A stretch of 64,000 bases of DNA from Symbiodinium natans (taxonomy: Eukaryota; Sar; Dinophyceae; Suessiales; Symbiodiniaceae): contig CAJNDS010002811.1 of assembly GCA_905221605.1 (NCBI GenBank), positions 186,001-250,000 on the forward strand, given 5' to 3'. The position numbers and the translations under genes were made by a program. Shown piece by piece: positions 53,985 to 64,000 of this stretch; within the stretch, counting starts at the first letter, position 1, and each line of letters begins with the position of its first letter. The notes beneath the pieces were generated by a model. It had not been told where the DNA came from, ran no database searches, and saw only the letters and a program-made list of their open reading frames with translations.

Positions 53985-56900
53985 AATGCCACTTGTGCCA
54001 GTATGTCGGCTGCTTGTTCAGTTTGCTCGCAAGGTTCACTCCGGCCATCCTAGCTTTGCTACGAGAAGCGGTTGAAACCATTCAGGCTTCTAAGCCCGAT
54101 TGTGTTGTTCTGTTGGAAGGCCGGGGCATCGCACTTGTAGGGCCATATGATTCTGACTCTTTCTTGTGACTTGCTCAGGCCACACACCCGGTCGGCCAGA
54201 GGACAACAATCCAATGCGCCGCAGCATTGGCGAGGAGCTGGTGGAGGGTGGAAAAGGGAATGCGGAAGTTATTCACTCACCGGACCCCCCTCGCACAAGC
54301 TCCAGTCAGTCACCTGGGCAAAGCTTGTCGCCTTGGTCTTCCACCTTGCCTAGATGATAGAAGGTGCAGCTAGGAAAGCATCGAGGATACCAGTATCAGC
54401 GCTTCGGGACCCCTATGATCAGGGCACGTACCATATTCCTGAAAGGGACCCTAATCTGCTTCAGGAGGCAGCAACTTTGAGCCATGGCAGCAAGTTCTCC
54501 AAAGACGGCAGGGCAAAGCAACTTCACGATTCAACTTCACTGCGTGAGGCTGCGGGACCATTTCGAGACGGAGGGCGTGTGCCATTCGATTCGCTGCATT
54601 GGCTGCGGAAGTGCCGAGGGCCTTGGACTTCGCGTGCGTGTGCGCTTGGAGGCTGGCCGTTTTTCAGGATGTCTTGCATTGATCAGCTCCACGGTGATCT
54701 GCGGTGGTTTTCTGCAGGAACTCGAGTCCGCGCCGACGCGAGCCCCACCAACTCCAGCCAGCCCGACTCAAGAGACGGACAGTTGTGTCTTGCCACCTAG
54801 TCATATCCATCCTCCCAAATCATGTATGGGTGGGAAGAGGATGCCATCCAGCAACTGCACAAGCAGCTTCGACAGCTGTCCAGCACCACTCTTGGATGCT
54901 TGGAATCTCGCAATCAACTCTAGACTGACTTTCCCTGCTTGTCCATTCAGGTGCCATGCCGTTGACATTCAAACCAAATTCGGCAGATCTGTCGCAAGAA
55001 GGCACGTGCTTTGTGCTGAAGACCGCCCCCTGGCCTAGTTCAGTGAAATCTGACATGTTGCTGTGTTTCAGTGTGCTTGGCTTGCATTGGGGCATATTGG
55101 AAGGTGAGATGAGTTGTCCTGCTTGAGGAGTGTCAAAAGAAGCTGAGGCCAAGTTGGTTCGCTCATATCCCGAGCTTGTCATCCAATGCTCAGGCAGCGA
55201 CAATAGTCAGTTTAGAGACATTAGAGACTCTGTAGACTGTAGAGACGCGCCGCGCATTGAACTTTTCCAGCGCAGGCTTTGCAGAGGGGCTTCCAGAGGA
55301 GGACAGCCAAGCCAAGCGCCAACTTTCGCAGCTTCGCGCAGATTCCATCGCGAAGATGCTGCGAAAGCATGGCGCTGGCTCCTCAGGGTGAAACATCTAG
55401 TAACCCGCTGCGTCTCGTGCAGACTTGAGATGTGACGATATGTGACGTATCGCAGGTCAAGAACAAGATTCTCAGCTACGGCTTTGGTTCGGCACTGGGG
55501 TCCGGGCTCTCTGCCTCCATGGCCTCTCTGGATTTTCTTGCACCCGACACCGATACAATGTCCGATACAGTCCATGCGGAAGAGGAGGAGTTTCGACTCT
55601 CTGCTCGACATGGGCTGTGATGTCCCAATGAGGCGCTTTCAATGTTGGACGGTTTGGCACGGCCACGTGTTGCATAACCTAAGGGCTCATCCCGAACCCC
55701 GGCATCTCCGAAGAGCATGAAGGCTCGGTACTGGACGCGCTCCTCAAGGACATGCGAGACAGTTCGCACACACTCGATTGCATCTCAAAAGTTCGCACAC
55801 TCCAATGACGCAGATGCACAGAGTGGCCCAAAGGGCACGCTTTCCGCTGGCAGGAGCTCTTGTCAAAGTACACCTTTGAGCCAAACAGCGCAAGGATGCC
55901 ACTTACAGCGGCATGATACTGTTCTTTGCCTGTGGATGTGCAGCTGGCAGACGAGTTCAGACGCGCATGTTATGACGAATTTGCAGGAATCCAGAGTCGT
56001 CCGCGGCGTCTATGCTTCGGATGGTGTCTGTGGTGCTCAAGTCCTTTCCCAGCTGGACTGTCAGGTGCCGTCTACAGAGTCTACATGCTGTGGGAGATGT
56101 CCTGTGTAACGGCCTAGTGGAGCATTGCAATCGGTTTGCTCAAGTTGCCCGTCCGGGGAGGTGACATAATTTCATTGACATAGCGGCACAGCGATTGGAC
56201 ATGCAGGGACTACATACGTGCGATGTTCGCTGTCCAAGTCTGCCCACCGCTGCGGGATGCTGCGGGGCAATGCGCCGTGACCGGGAGCATCAGCTTGTGC
56301 ACCTCTACATGGCAGGAAGGAAGCCTCCCTCACTCGCTATTGTATCCAGAATGTGAGGATGCCAGGAAAGCTCCATTGGAAGGGCTAAGGAAGAAGAGCT
56401 ATGGGAGAGCTCTCGACCTTGGAAAAATGAGAGTTTCATCCCACCCTCGAGTCGAACAGGTCTGGTTCATGGGCTAAGCTGACAGAGGTTCCAGGACATG
56501 GCCAAGCACGTGGAGCCTGCTTGGCCTGAAGGAGCCAAGACCGAAGTACTGCCGCACGCGCAACAAATGTGCCCTGGTGCCGGGCCAAACTCCAGGATGC
56601 CCAGCTATCAGCCACGACATGAACCAATATGCTCAGATTCCCCGCCCCCCCCCCCCCCCCCCCAATTGTAGCTGCAGATCGCCAGATCGAGAGTCGGACC
56701 TCATCAGCGGTATCATGTTTCAACTTCGAACGCCGTTTGAAGCGATAACATTATCTAGAGTGGTATGTTGTCATCCATGCCTGCGTGTTTGCATTCTGGA
56801 TGGGCACGCTTCCGGGGTAAAAGCAACGTGCTCCCCATCTGGTAAACCCAGGCAGCCTCATCCTGTAGGGGATCCACGTGTCTAACATTCCAAAGTGAAA

Positions 56901-59900
56901 ATCTTTGTGATGCGTATCATCGGTGCAGCAGTAATCTCTTGCCCTTCAGACTGCATGCTACTGCAAATAGTCTCACATGCTGCGACGTCGTGTCCAGAAG
57001 CTCTCTGTGCCAGCTTGGGCTGCGGCTGTTTGCCAAACTCTTCTTCTGTGTATTGTCATTTTCAAAGAGGGACATGTGTGAGCCGATCAACCGTGTGTTT
57101 CGCCATCGGCAGACGGGTGTCGACAGGTGCGAAGGTCATGCGAAAGGCTTGCCGAAGGACAACAACCCGGAGAAGAAACAGCTGACACTTGACTCACTTT
57201 GAGACATGAACAATGGAGGCTGAGGTCTATAAATTCCCCATAAATGGTCGAGTCCGAGTCTTGTTTTGAAAGGTCCCTGGCTCGAGCGGAAAACTTCCGG
57301 AGAGCTTTGCAGGAGCGGGATGCGATGGATGCGAGGTTGCGTGCACCTTGTGGTTTCCTAGCAGTTCTAGCATGGGATGCTGTGTACCAGGACTTGGGAG
57401 TACGAAGCCCGATACAGTGCTTTGGCTACGGCTCGGAGATGGGCATCGGCAAAGCCGTGCGCATGTACGCTCTAGGACGAGAAGGCTGCCTGCAAAGTTT
57501 GCTGTCTGGTCCGATGCGTGAGCTATGCTGGGATTGTCAGGAGCTTTCCACATTGCAGACCTCGCTGGTATGTCTGGGGACGAGAGGCCAGGAGGTCAAA
57601 CCCAGACCTGTGGGCGTGGGGGTGGGGTTTCACGACATTCCCGTTGATAGTGGTGAGAAGCAACACAAAACCGCCCGAAAATCAAGTGAAGTCTGGAAAT
57701 GCCAGGGGGTACCTCGTGCCCTGGGCTTCTGGTGGAGCTTTGATGGGTTTTCTGGTGTGAGCAGAAACCAGACTGCAAATCAAGAACATTCCGGGCAGCT
57801 CCGAAGAGAACAGTTTTTGTCGTGCGTTCGGTGGTGGGTTGGAGTTATATTGCTGAAGTGCAAGAAAGCCTATAGAGTAAAAAAGCTAAGCAGCCAGAAG
57901 CTCGAAGTTGTAGGTTTGCAAGTGCAAGAATCTGCGCCAGGGCGAGAGAACTGGATCGGCTGCTGGATCTAGCCCTCACCAGCAGCAGCATCGATTTCGT
58001 GCCGAACCAGACAGCCATCCCGAAATCTGCTGCAGGTCCACCTCCATTTCAACACAGTGCAACGAAAGTCTCGGAACTGGGGTTTGGACAAGTGTGAGTG
58101 GAGCTCCTTGGAAGGTGTCCTGTCCACCATCGCAGAGTTGCTGGGGGCTGTCCCAGAAGACATGATGCTGGTTTGCGAAGCGCATGCCCGAGGTTTGCCA
58201 GAGGAAAACACTGCCCCTCGGCTCCTTGATCAACGGAAGGGTGGAGGGAGGTGTCGCATGCATTGGTCAAGGATGATCATGGCGTGTGGCGCTCGCTAAG
58301 GATAGCAAGCAGAAGCTGACAAAGCGTCGGGCAGTTGCTTGGCCTTTGTAAATTCGTAGCCGCGGAAATTGCAACTAACATGGGACCTATTCGTCCACTC
58401 GTTCACTGACTGCAGAGTGTTTGCAAGCAAGGAGCTGTGGTGTCAGGAACTTCGAGCGCGTGGTGTCACGCAAACCTTGCAATGTAGAGGAGCTGGGTGT
58501 GGGCAAGGGCTTGGGCCATGCATTCGCATGTGGGTGACACAGGCGGTGAAGGCAGGGCAGAGATTCATTGCAAAAGGAGATGTAACAACGCAGCAATGCA
58601 CAAGAGTCAAGCCCGGCGCAGGTCCCTGACACGGAGACGCCAATCGACCAGCAGGCTCAGGCCCAAAGTGGTAGGGCGTGCCAGTTTTTGCATATCCGGG
58701 CTTTTGGCACCACAGAAAGAACCGCAGGCACTTCGAAGCCATAGCAGCAGAGCATGGCTCGGCGTAGCAGTTCCACATGTGCCAGGAAGACCCTCGGGCC
58801 AGGATCAATGCCCAGCTGGCTGCAGCACTTGATAAGGCAAGTGCTTCAACGTTGCCGTTTACGTGCTCAATTGATCTTGATCAGCTTGACCATGAAGCCT
58901 TGGCAGGATGGAGCAGTCAAATTCGCAACAAACTCTTATCAGGCACGCGGCGAGTCTAAGGAGCTCTGGGTTCTGTATAGTCAGTGCTGATCCGCTTGCC
59001 AGGTCCCACCAACTGCGGCAACTCCCCCAGACAACGCGGCGTTCCAGGTGTTGCTTGTTAGTGACATCACGCGCACCTAAGGCAGGTGTGATCAAAGCAC
59101 TGGTGGCCAACTTAGTTGAGATGAGTGAATTTTACTCAGAAATAAGTGCCCTTGTAAGGCGGCAGTCCTTGCAGACTACCCCGATTGCCCGCTCTGCATA
59201 CAGGGCCACGCAAAGGGCATCGCACTAAGTCTCTTCGTGACTCCGTACCCATGGCTGCATGTACCGTTGCTGTATGCTCCGCGCTGTCAGCAACTGCCAG
59301 CAGAAGGCCAGCCAAGAGAGAACAATGAGGCGAAGCAGCGATTGCCGATGCCTCAACGTTGTTCATGCCCATGCACATTCATTTGCACGTGTGGTCTTGC
59401 TAAGGTCGTACATGCGGGCAGAGGCACTGAAAGTGGAGTTGAGGAAGGCTACGCGACAGAGGCTAGTGTTTTGCAGGCAGCAGACATGTGGCGATGGTGC
59501 TGCAAGGCTGGTGCCACGAATCCCATCCGCTGCATTGGTCGAGGCAGGGCCTGGCAGGGTCTTGCAAGTGGCTCCAGCGGCGTCAAGCATCGCTTCCTCG
59601 GCTTGGGACAGGAAGCGAAGCCGGACTTGGTACTTGCTTTCAGGTTGCCAGATGCCAAGAATTCAACAGGGTCACGCCTTGTGAATGACGAACTGTGCAA
59701 GAGCTAGGTCGTGGATGAAGGCCAGGCTGGCTTCGAGGCTGTGCAGGCCTGGAAATGCAGCAGTGAAGTGGCTCTCAAGCTTGTGAGAATCTGAATCAGT
59801 CTGAATCTGAAGGCGACTCTCCCTGACATGTCGCAGATCCTTGCGGAAGAACCTGAGAGGCAGGGCGGCGAATCGTTCACAAAACTCGCATGCTGCAGCA

Positions 59901-60317
59901 GTGGTGGGCCCTGGCAGGCTTCTAGATCAGCTACTTGAACCGGTTGTTGATGGTGGCCTTAAGTTCCAGAAAGGGACTTGGCCTTGCACCTGAACTGGAA
60001 ACAAGTTGCCATGTCCTCGCGCAAAGGCCAAACACGATGGAGCTCCAGCTTGGGTCAGCCATCGCGCTGTCCGAGGCGGCAAGGTTGCTTAAGGCGCGGA
60101 CGGCATGTCGTGCACACCCATCCAACGGCATTGTGGCTGTCAGGCTTTTCCTGATGTTGCTGCAGCTTCTTTGCATCTGGTGACATGTTTCACTCTGTGT
60201 TTGGCTGAGCCCTGCCACACAAGGTGGAATGCGTGGGGCACGCCAAAGGGCGTGCAGAGGAGAACAGCAGCGCCAGAGTGCGGCTATCACAAGCAGGGGG
60301 CCGAGCATGTGGCATGA
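53985..60317 (+). CDS. Large multi-exon gene(s) of unknown function
   Basis: At least a dozen + strand exons with good coding character, none recognised. Examples: about 53985-54145 (FTPAILALLREAVETIQASK), about 54180-54350 (RSIGEELVEGGKGNAEVI), about 54951-55050 (LTFKPNSADLSQEGTCFVLK), about 55290-55385 (LPEEDSQAKRQLSQLRADSI), about 55455-55618 (KNKILSYGFGSALGSGLSAS), about 55682-55800 (GISEEHEGSVLDALLKDMRD), about 55818-55910 (GHAFRWQELLSKYTFEP), about 55925-56010 (VQLADEFRRACYDEFAG), about 56490-56660 (FQDMAKHVEPAWPEGAKTEV), about 57940-58085 (LDRLLDLALTSSSIDFVP), about 58110-58240 (LSTIAELLGAVPEDMMLVCE), about 58777-58958 (RARINAQLAAALDKASAST) and about 60030-60140. A short motif C-x(1-2)-G/A-H-A-K/R-G recurs (57130, 58175, 59190, 60227). 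Number of genes, start and stop are uncertain. Confidence 0.5.
56642..56664. repeat. Poly-C run, possibly coding poly-proline
   Basis: A C run of about 19 immediately follows the frame QPRHEPICSDSP, so it would read as poly-Pro in the exon about 56490-56660, or mark its end. Confidence 0.8.
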
Positions 60318-60383
60318 CAATAGACATGAGAAGCTGCAGGGATCTTGAACGGGACAGAGAGGATTTTAGAGAATTAGAGAGCG

Positions 60384-60422
<39 letters not shown>

Positions 60423-60455
60423 GAAAGAGAGAGAAAGAGAGTGAGAGAGGGACTC
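60384..60455. repeat. (GA)n microsatellite
   Basis: GAGAGA repeat with a few GAAA/GACA interruptions; the Glu/Arg repeat peptide from here is an artefact. Confidence 0.95.
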
Positions 60456-60479
60456 ACGCTGAGAGGGAGAGATTCCTGA

Positions 60480-61000
60480 AAGGATCGGGCAGAGATTGTT
60501 CAACGGGCCTTGGTGGCCGAAGGAGCTATGCACTTACAATGGCTTACGACCACTTGAGACATGATTTGTGACGCAACGCGACTACCGGGCTTCTTCCCGT
60601 TGACAACCACACATGAGTTCATATAGCACCACGACTGAAAGGTTCACATGACACCATGAAGCTTAGGTTGCCAACAGCATCACCTGCAAGGGAGTTGGCT
60701 CCTCCATGGGGCTGGGAACGAAGGTGGCGCTCCTCGGAAGTCTTTGCATGGTCTGCGCGGTGCAGAGGCTTCGAAGCTGGCCGTCAGTTCTGAGAAACTC
60801 TCAGGTCCAGCTGCGCACTGTGCCCAAGCTGAGCGTCATCGAGAAAACATCACAGCATGTACGGTTGCACTCACATCACTTGGTGCCAGTTCCACAAGCT
60901 CTACAAAAGTGTAGCGGGCCGTCTTGGCAATCTTTGCATCTTCTGACGCAGCTTGCTCTGGCTCTAGCCCCTCCCGCCTGCATCAGGGCAACATGGCCCC
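60480..61000. other. Spacer or intron, nothing recognised
   Basis: A + frame at 60706-61023 is open but has no conserved motif. Confidence 0.35.
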
Positions 61001-61019
61001 AGGCAATCACTGCACACCA

Positions 61020-63196
61020 CTAGTCGTATTCCGCGAAGTTGCACCGATGGTCCTTTGAGAAGATGAGAGGTGCATCTGAGTTGCGGGAGCAGCTGGCAAG
61101 AGCCGAGATGGACAAAAAGGCGCAGAACGGAGAGCAACACATGAAGCAAACGGAAGATTTGCTTCACTGACAAACACTGACATGCAGGAGAAGCTGCAAA
61201 TCCTTTGCAGCCAGCAGGACTTGTTCTGCAGACCGGAGTCGACATTTATCTCTGCAGGCAGGTTGCTGTGAGAATTGGCGTTGCAGCCTCTGCAGGAGGA
61301 GCGAGCGAAGGCCAACAACCAAGCTTGAAATCACGGAATGTGAGGAAGTTAAGTTGCACACATCAAAATGGCTAAGGCGCTGGAAGCCTTGAACAGCCGA
61401 AAGGAGGACAAGTGGTTTGCAACGCTCTTTCTGTAAAGCACATGCTTCGCAACACAACGGCTTCTGGCACCTTGCATCTGCACCAGTACACGGTACAACC
61501 TCAGGCTGCTTCTGCTGCAGGCTCAATCCCGAAATCATGCGCAATGGCAGCGTCTAAGATATGCCGAAGAGTAGCCGAGTAGCCGCCCCATCGCTGTGCT
61601 GCACTCTGGAGTAGTTATGGCAGCAGGCACCACGCTTGAAGTTGAGACGTTGTGCAACAATGCACAAGTCTGCCCTGGTCTGCCATGGATTTGGCGCGAC
61701 TCTTCACCAAAATTCAGCTCCTTGTCTCAAGCGAACCATTGTAGGAGCCGCGATACGGTTTTGAAATGTACATTACCTTTGCAGGTGCTGGTCATGCCAG
61801 TGTGGAGACTCGGAGGATCCGGTCGAACAGAAGGCCGTCATACACAGTGGACACACTGCATGATGCCAGATCCTGGGACTGCAAGGTCCCCGTCACAGCT
61901 ATGGAGTTCCGCTTCCATCATTTTCCCGATGCCAGAGAACGCAGCAACCTGGCCAGTGATTCGGTGGTGCACGTGTTGCCGGGACATGGTTCAAGCTACG
62001 CCGAGACTGTCTCCAGTCCTCCTTCGAAGATTCGAGATCACGCGCAGCCTGATGCTGTTGATTGAGCGTCATGTGCGGGACTCCTGAAAAAACCGAGGAT
62101 ACAGCGAGAGCTCACAGGGCGGGACAAGCGAGCTCGCATCGGAAACCCACCAGAACAAGCTGAGCCCACGAGAGCTCCAGCGGCAGGAGCTTAAGCAGAC
62201 GCTTGGCCTTGCTGTCCAAACTTGAACCTTGCCTGTTGCGGTGTGGTGTTTTTGCAATGATTGGCTGGCCAGATGTCTAATCTCGCCAGAGGCTTATGAG
62301 GAAATTTGCAACTCGTGGTATGGACGGAGTTCCGATCCAACTCTTCGACGAGCGGCTCGATCGCAGAGTCTCATTGGGCAAAGAAGTAGAGTACAGGTGC
62401 TTCAAAATCCGGCATGTACAGTTGTGGTAGTGATGCGGTCGCGCGACGTCCTGCGACGTAGGAAGTGTTGCCCTGCGTGGCTGCGGTTTGCATTAGGTTG
62501 TCTGGCTCCGTCCGCCCGGGAATGTATCAGATCGATGACCTTTTGGAGTACATTCGCCTTGCGCCGGAGGATCCGTGCATTGTCCGTGAAGGGCCTGCGG
62601 CAGCATGTAGTGGAAGTCGAATCAGTGATACAGGAGACAGCTGACAGTGCACCATACGCGGGACCTGAGCACATTGCCTACATTTGTCAGGCACAGCACA
62701 CGTGGAGTCAGCACTGCCCGTGTCCCTAAGTGGCGCATCTGTGCAAGAGCGGGGAGACTCTTATGAAGACTGTGAAGAGGTCGTTGCGGTTGCTTCTGGT
62801 GAAGAGTGCGCCGTTCACGTGGAGTCAGGCGAGGCGGAGTGTCAGAAATCGGGGCGAAATCGATCCGAGATTCTCCAAGGTGCCTGGAACCAGCTGACCA
62901 GTGCTGACCAGGCTCGTTTATTGGTGCTGGTGCCTGGACTGCATGGGCTAAGCGGCTTAGATGTACATGTGCGGCCCATTCCGTTGCAAAACGAAGTGCC
63001 TGCTGAGGTGTATCACACCCAGCCCCATGGGAGCCTGCCATCAGTGGACTGCCGGAAGGTTTGCTTCTTGGAGACTCGGAACAATCAACAGGTCCACTCC
63101 ACATCTCCATCACCACGGGACGCAGAAAGGGCCCGCAAGCTTAAAGATCTGAGGAAAGCGATGCAGCCAGCTGCCAAATGTTTGCGATGTGCGTGA
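61020..63196 (+). CDS. Multi-exon hypothetical protein with coiled-coil N-terminal part
   Basis: Exons with coding character, + strand. About 61022-61170 reads SYSAKLHRWSFEKMRGASEL and REQLARAEMDKKAQNGEQ (helical, charged). About 61191-61270 reads EKLQILCSQQDLFCRPES. About 61366-61430 reads MAKALEALNSRKEDKW. About 61790-62060 reads PSYTVDTLHDARSWDCKVPV and EFRFHHFPDAR. About 62292-62400 reads SPEAYEEICNSWYGRSSDP. About 62570-62690 reads GLRQHVVEVESVIQETADSA. The last exon, about 62690-63196, has a long acidic stretch (DSYEDCEEVVAVASGEECAV), then SADQARLLVLVPGLHGLSGL, and ends with a basic helix (DAERARKLKDLRKAMQ) and TGA. No family recognised. It may be one gene with the preceding 54-60 kb exons. 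Confidence 0.5.
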
Positions 63197-63246
63197 GGAC
63201 TGTGCAGCTGGCTACAATGCACGCCCGTCATTGTGTACATCAATTG

Positions 63247-63300
63247 AGAGGGAGAAGGAGGGAGGGAGACCGAGAGAGACGGAGAGAGACAGTGGAGTCG
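63247..63300. repeat. GA/GGGA-rich low-complexity tract
   Basis: GAGAGGGAGA units directly after the stop at 63196. A poly-C run follows at 63490-63502 and (GA)n at 63652-63672; the long - strand frames over these tracts are artefacts. Confidence 0.9.
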
Positions 63301-63719
63301 GTTTCGCCCACAGAAAGACCCGGTGGAGTATGCCCTTTGGGCGGCCCTCTTCGGATGGTCAGGTGCGCAGGAAGGAAGGAAGAGATAGAAGGGAGCCAGA
63401 GCCTTCTGGGCGACCGCACTTGGAGGGTTATGCGTGCAGGGAGGAATGAAGGAAGATCTGAAGGCAGAAGGATGGAAAGCAGTGGTGTTCCCCCCCCCCC
63501 CCGATGCCGACTCACTTTGTCGGTCAGAGTATGAACCGTCTGCGGGCGGGTGGTGTACACATCGGCACAAATCCAAAGTCAGTGAGACGTCAAGGCCGAC
63601 AGCACGACAAGCCTGAGTGAGGGAACCGGGAGACCAAAACAAAACAGAGAAAGCGAGAGAGAGAGAGAGAGAAGAGCGATAAGGCCGGAAGACCAACCAG
63701 CCGAGAAAGAAAGTGCAAA

Positions 63720-64000
63720 GAACAAACAGAAGGAAACATCACAGCTTCGAGTCCGCAGGATCCTACGCCGCTATATGGAGGATGCCAGGCAAAGCCGGAC
63801 TCCTCGGGCGATCTGAGTACTGCGGAGAAAAAGCTGGCTATTTTGCATGCGATGCTTCTAGTTGGTGACAAGCTGAGACTCAAATTGCTTTCCTTGTGCG
63901 CTCGGTTGGGTCCAACATGCCTGGCTGTGATCGCTTACCTTAACCGGCGGCTGATGTATGAGTTGCACACTCGTGGACGCTGTAGGAGCAACTGGTCAAG
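63720..64000 (+). CDS. Partial exon running off the window end, unknown protein
   Basis: A + frame stays open from about 63720 to the last base, with DSSGDLSTAEKKLAILHAML, GDKLRLKLLSLCARLG and VIAYLNRRLMYELHTRGR. High coding character, helical and basic. The start and the rest lie outside the window. No family recognised. Confidence 0.5.

Noticed and set aside
63085-63696. 203-codon minus-strand frame at the right end
   Set aside because: It overlaps a good plus-strand exon end and GA/GGGA low-complexity tracts; Ser/Leu/Pro-rich artefact.

Overview
The window looks like nuclear DNA of a dinoflagellate, most likely a photosynthetic core group such as Suessiales/Symbiodiniaceae. Genes are cut into many short exons. 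Introns begin with GT, GC or GA and usually end AG before a G. Every gene I can recognise lies on the + strand, and microsatellites and foldback repeats fill introns and spacers. There are no bacterial-style operons, rRNA, tRNA or CRISPR arrays that I can support. Gene models were built by eye from protein-family conservation and frame-consistent splice sites. Exon edges given as 'about' are approximate, and some exons are missing.

Layout. 1.2-4.6 kb: calcineurin-like metallophosphoesterase preceded by an SH3-like segment. 5-7 kb: leucine-rich-repeat exons around a foldback element. 7.9-20.2 kb: scattered, weakly defined exons, several of them membrane-spanning, between low-complexity DNA, a telomere-like tract (8.9 kb) and three inverted-repeat elements. 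21.4-26.6 kb: a CYP97-type cytochrome P450 (carotenoid hydroxylase family) ending in a minisatellite. 27.4-30.3 kb: exons of unrecognised proteins, one possibly sulfotransferase-like. 30.9-33.7 kb: kinesin-3-like protein with an FHA domain and a degenerate motor. 33.8-36.2 kb: two small unknown genes. 36.4-39.4 kb: a WA-x-A helical-repeat protein (OPR/FASTK-like) fused to a C-terminal deaminase-fold segment. 39.6-41.7 kb: a Calx-beta protein resembling a Na+/Ca2+ exchanger. 43.0-50.2 kb: a dinoflagellate ABC-type transporter with degenerate ATPase motifs. 50.5-51.6 kb: an intronless 354-aa protein. 54.0-63.2 kb: long multi-exon genes of unknown function. 63.7-64.0 kb: an exon running off the window.

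The genes do not form a pathway. They look like a co-oriented row of unrelated genes, as is usual in dinoflagellates. The most interesting locus is the repeat-deaminase fusion, because dinoflagellate organelle transcripts are heavily edited and the editing enzymes are not established.
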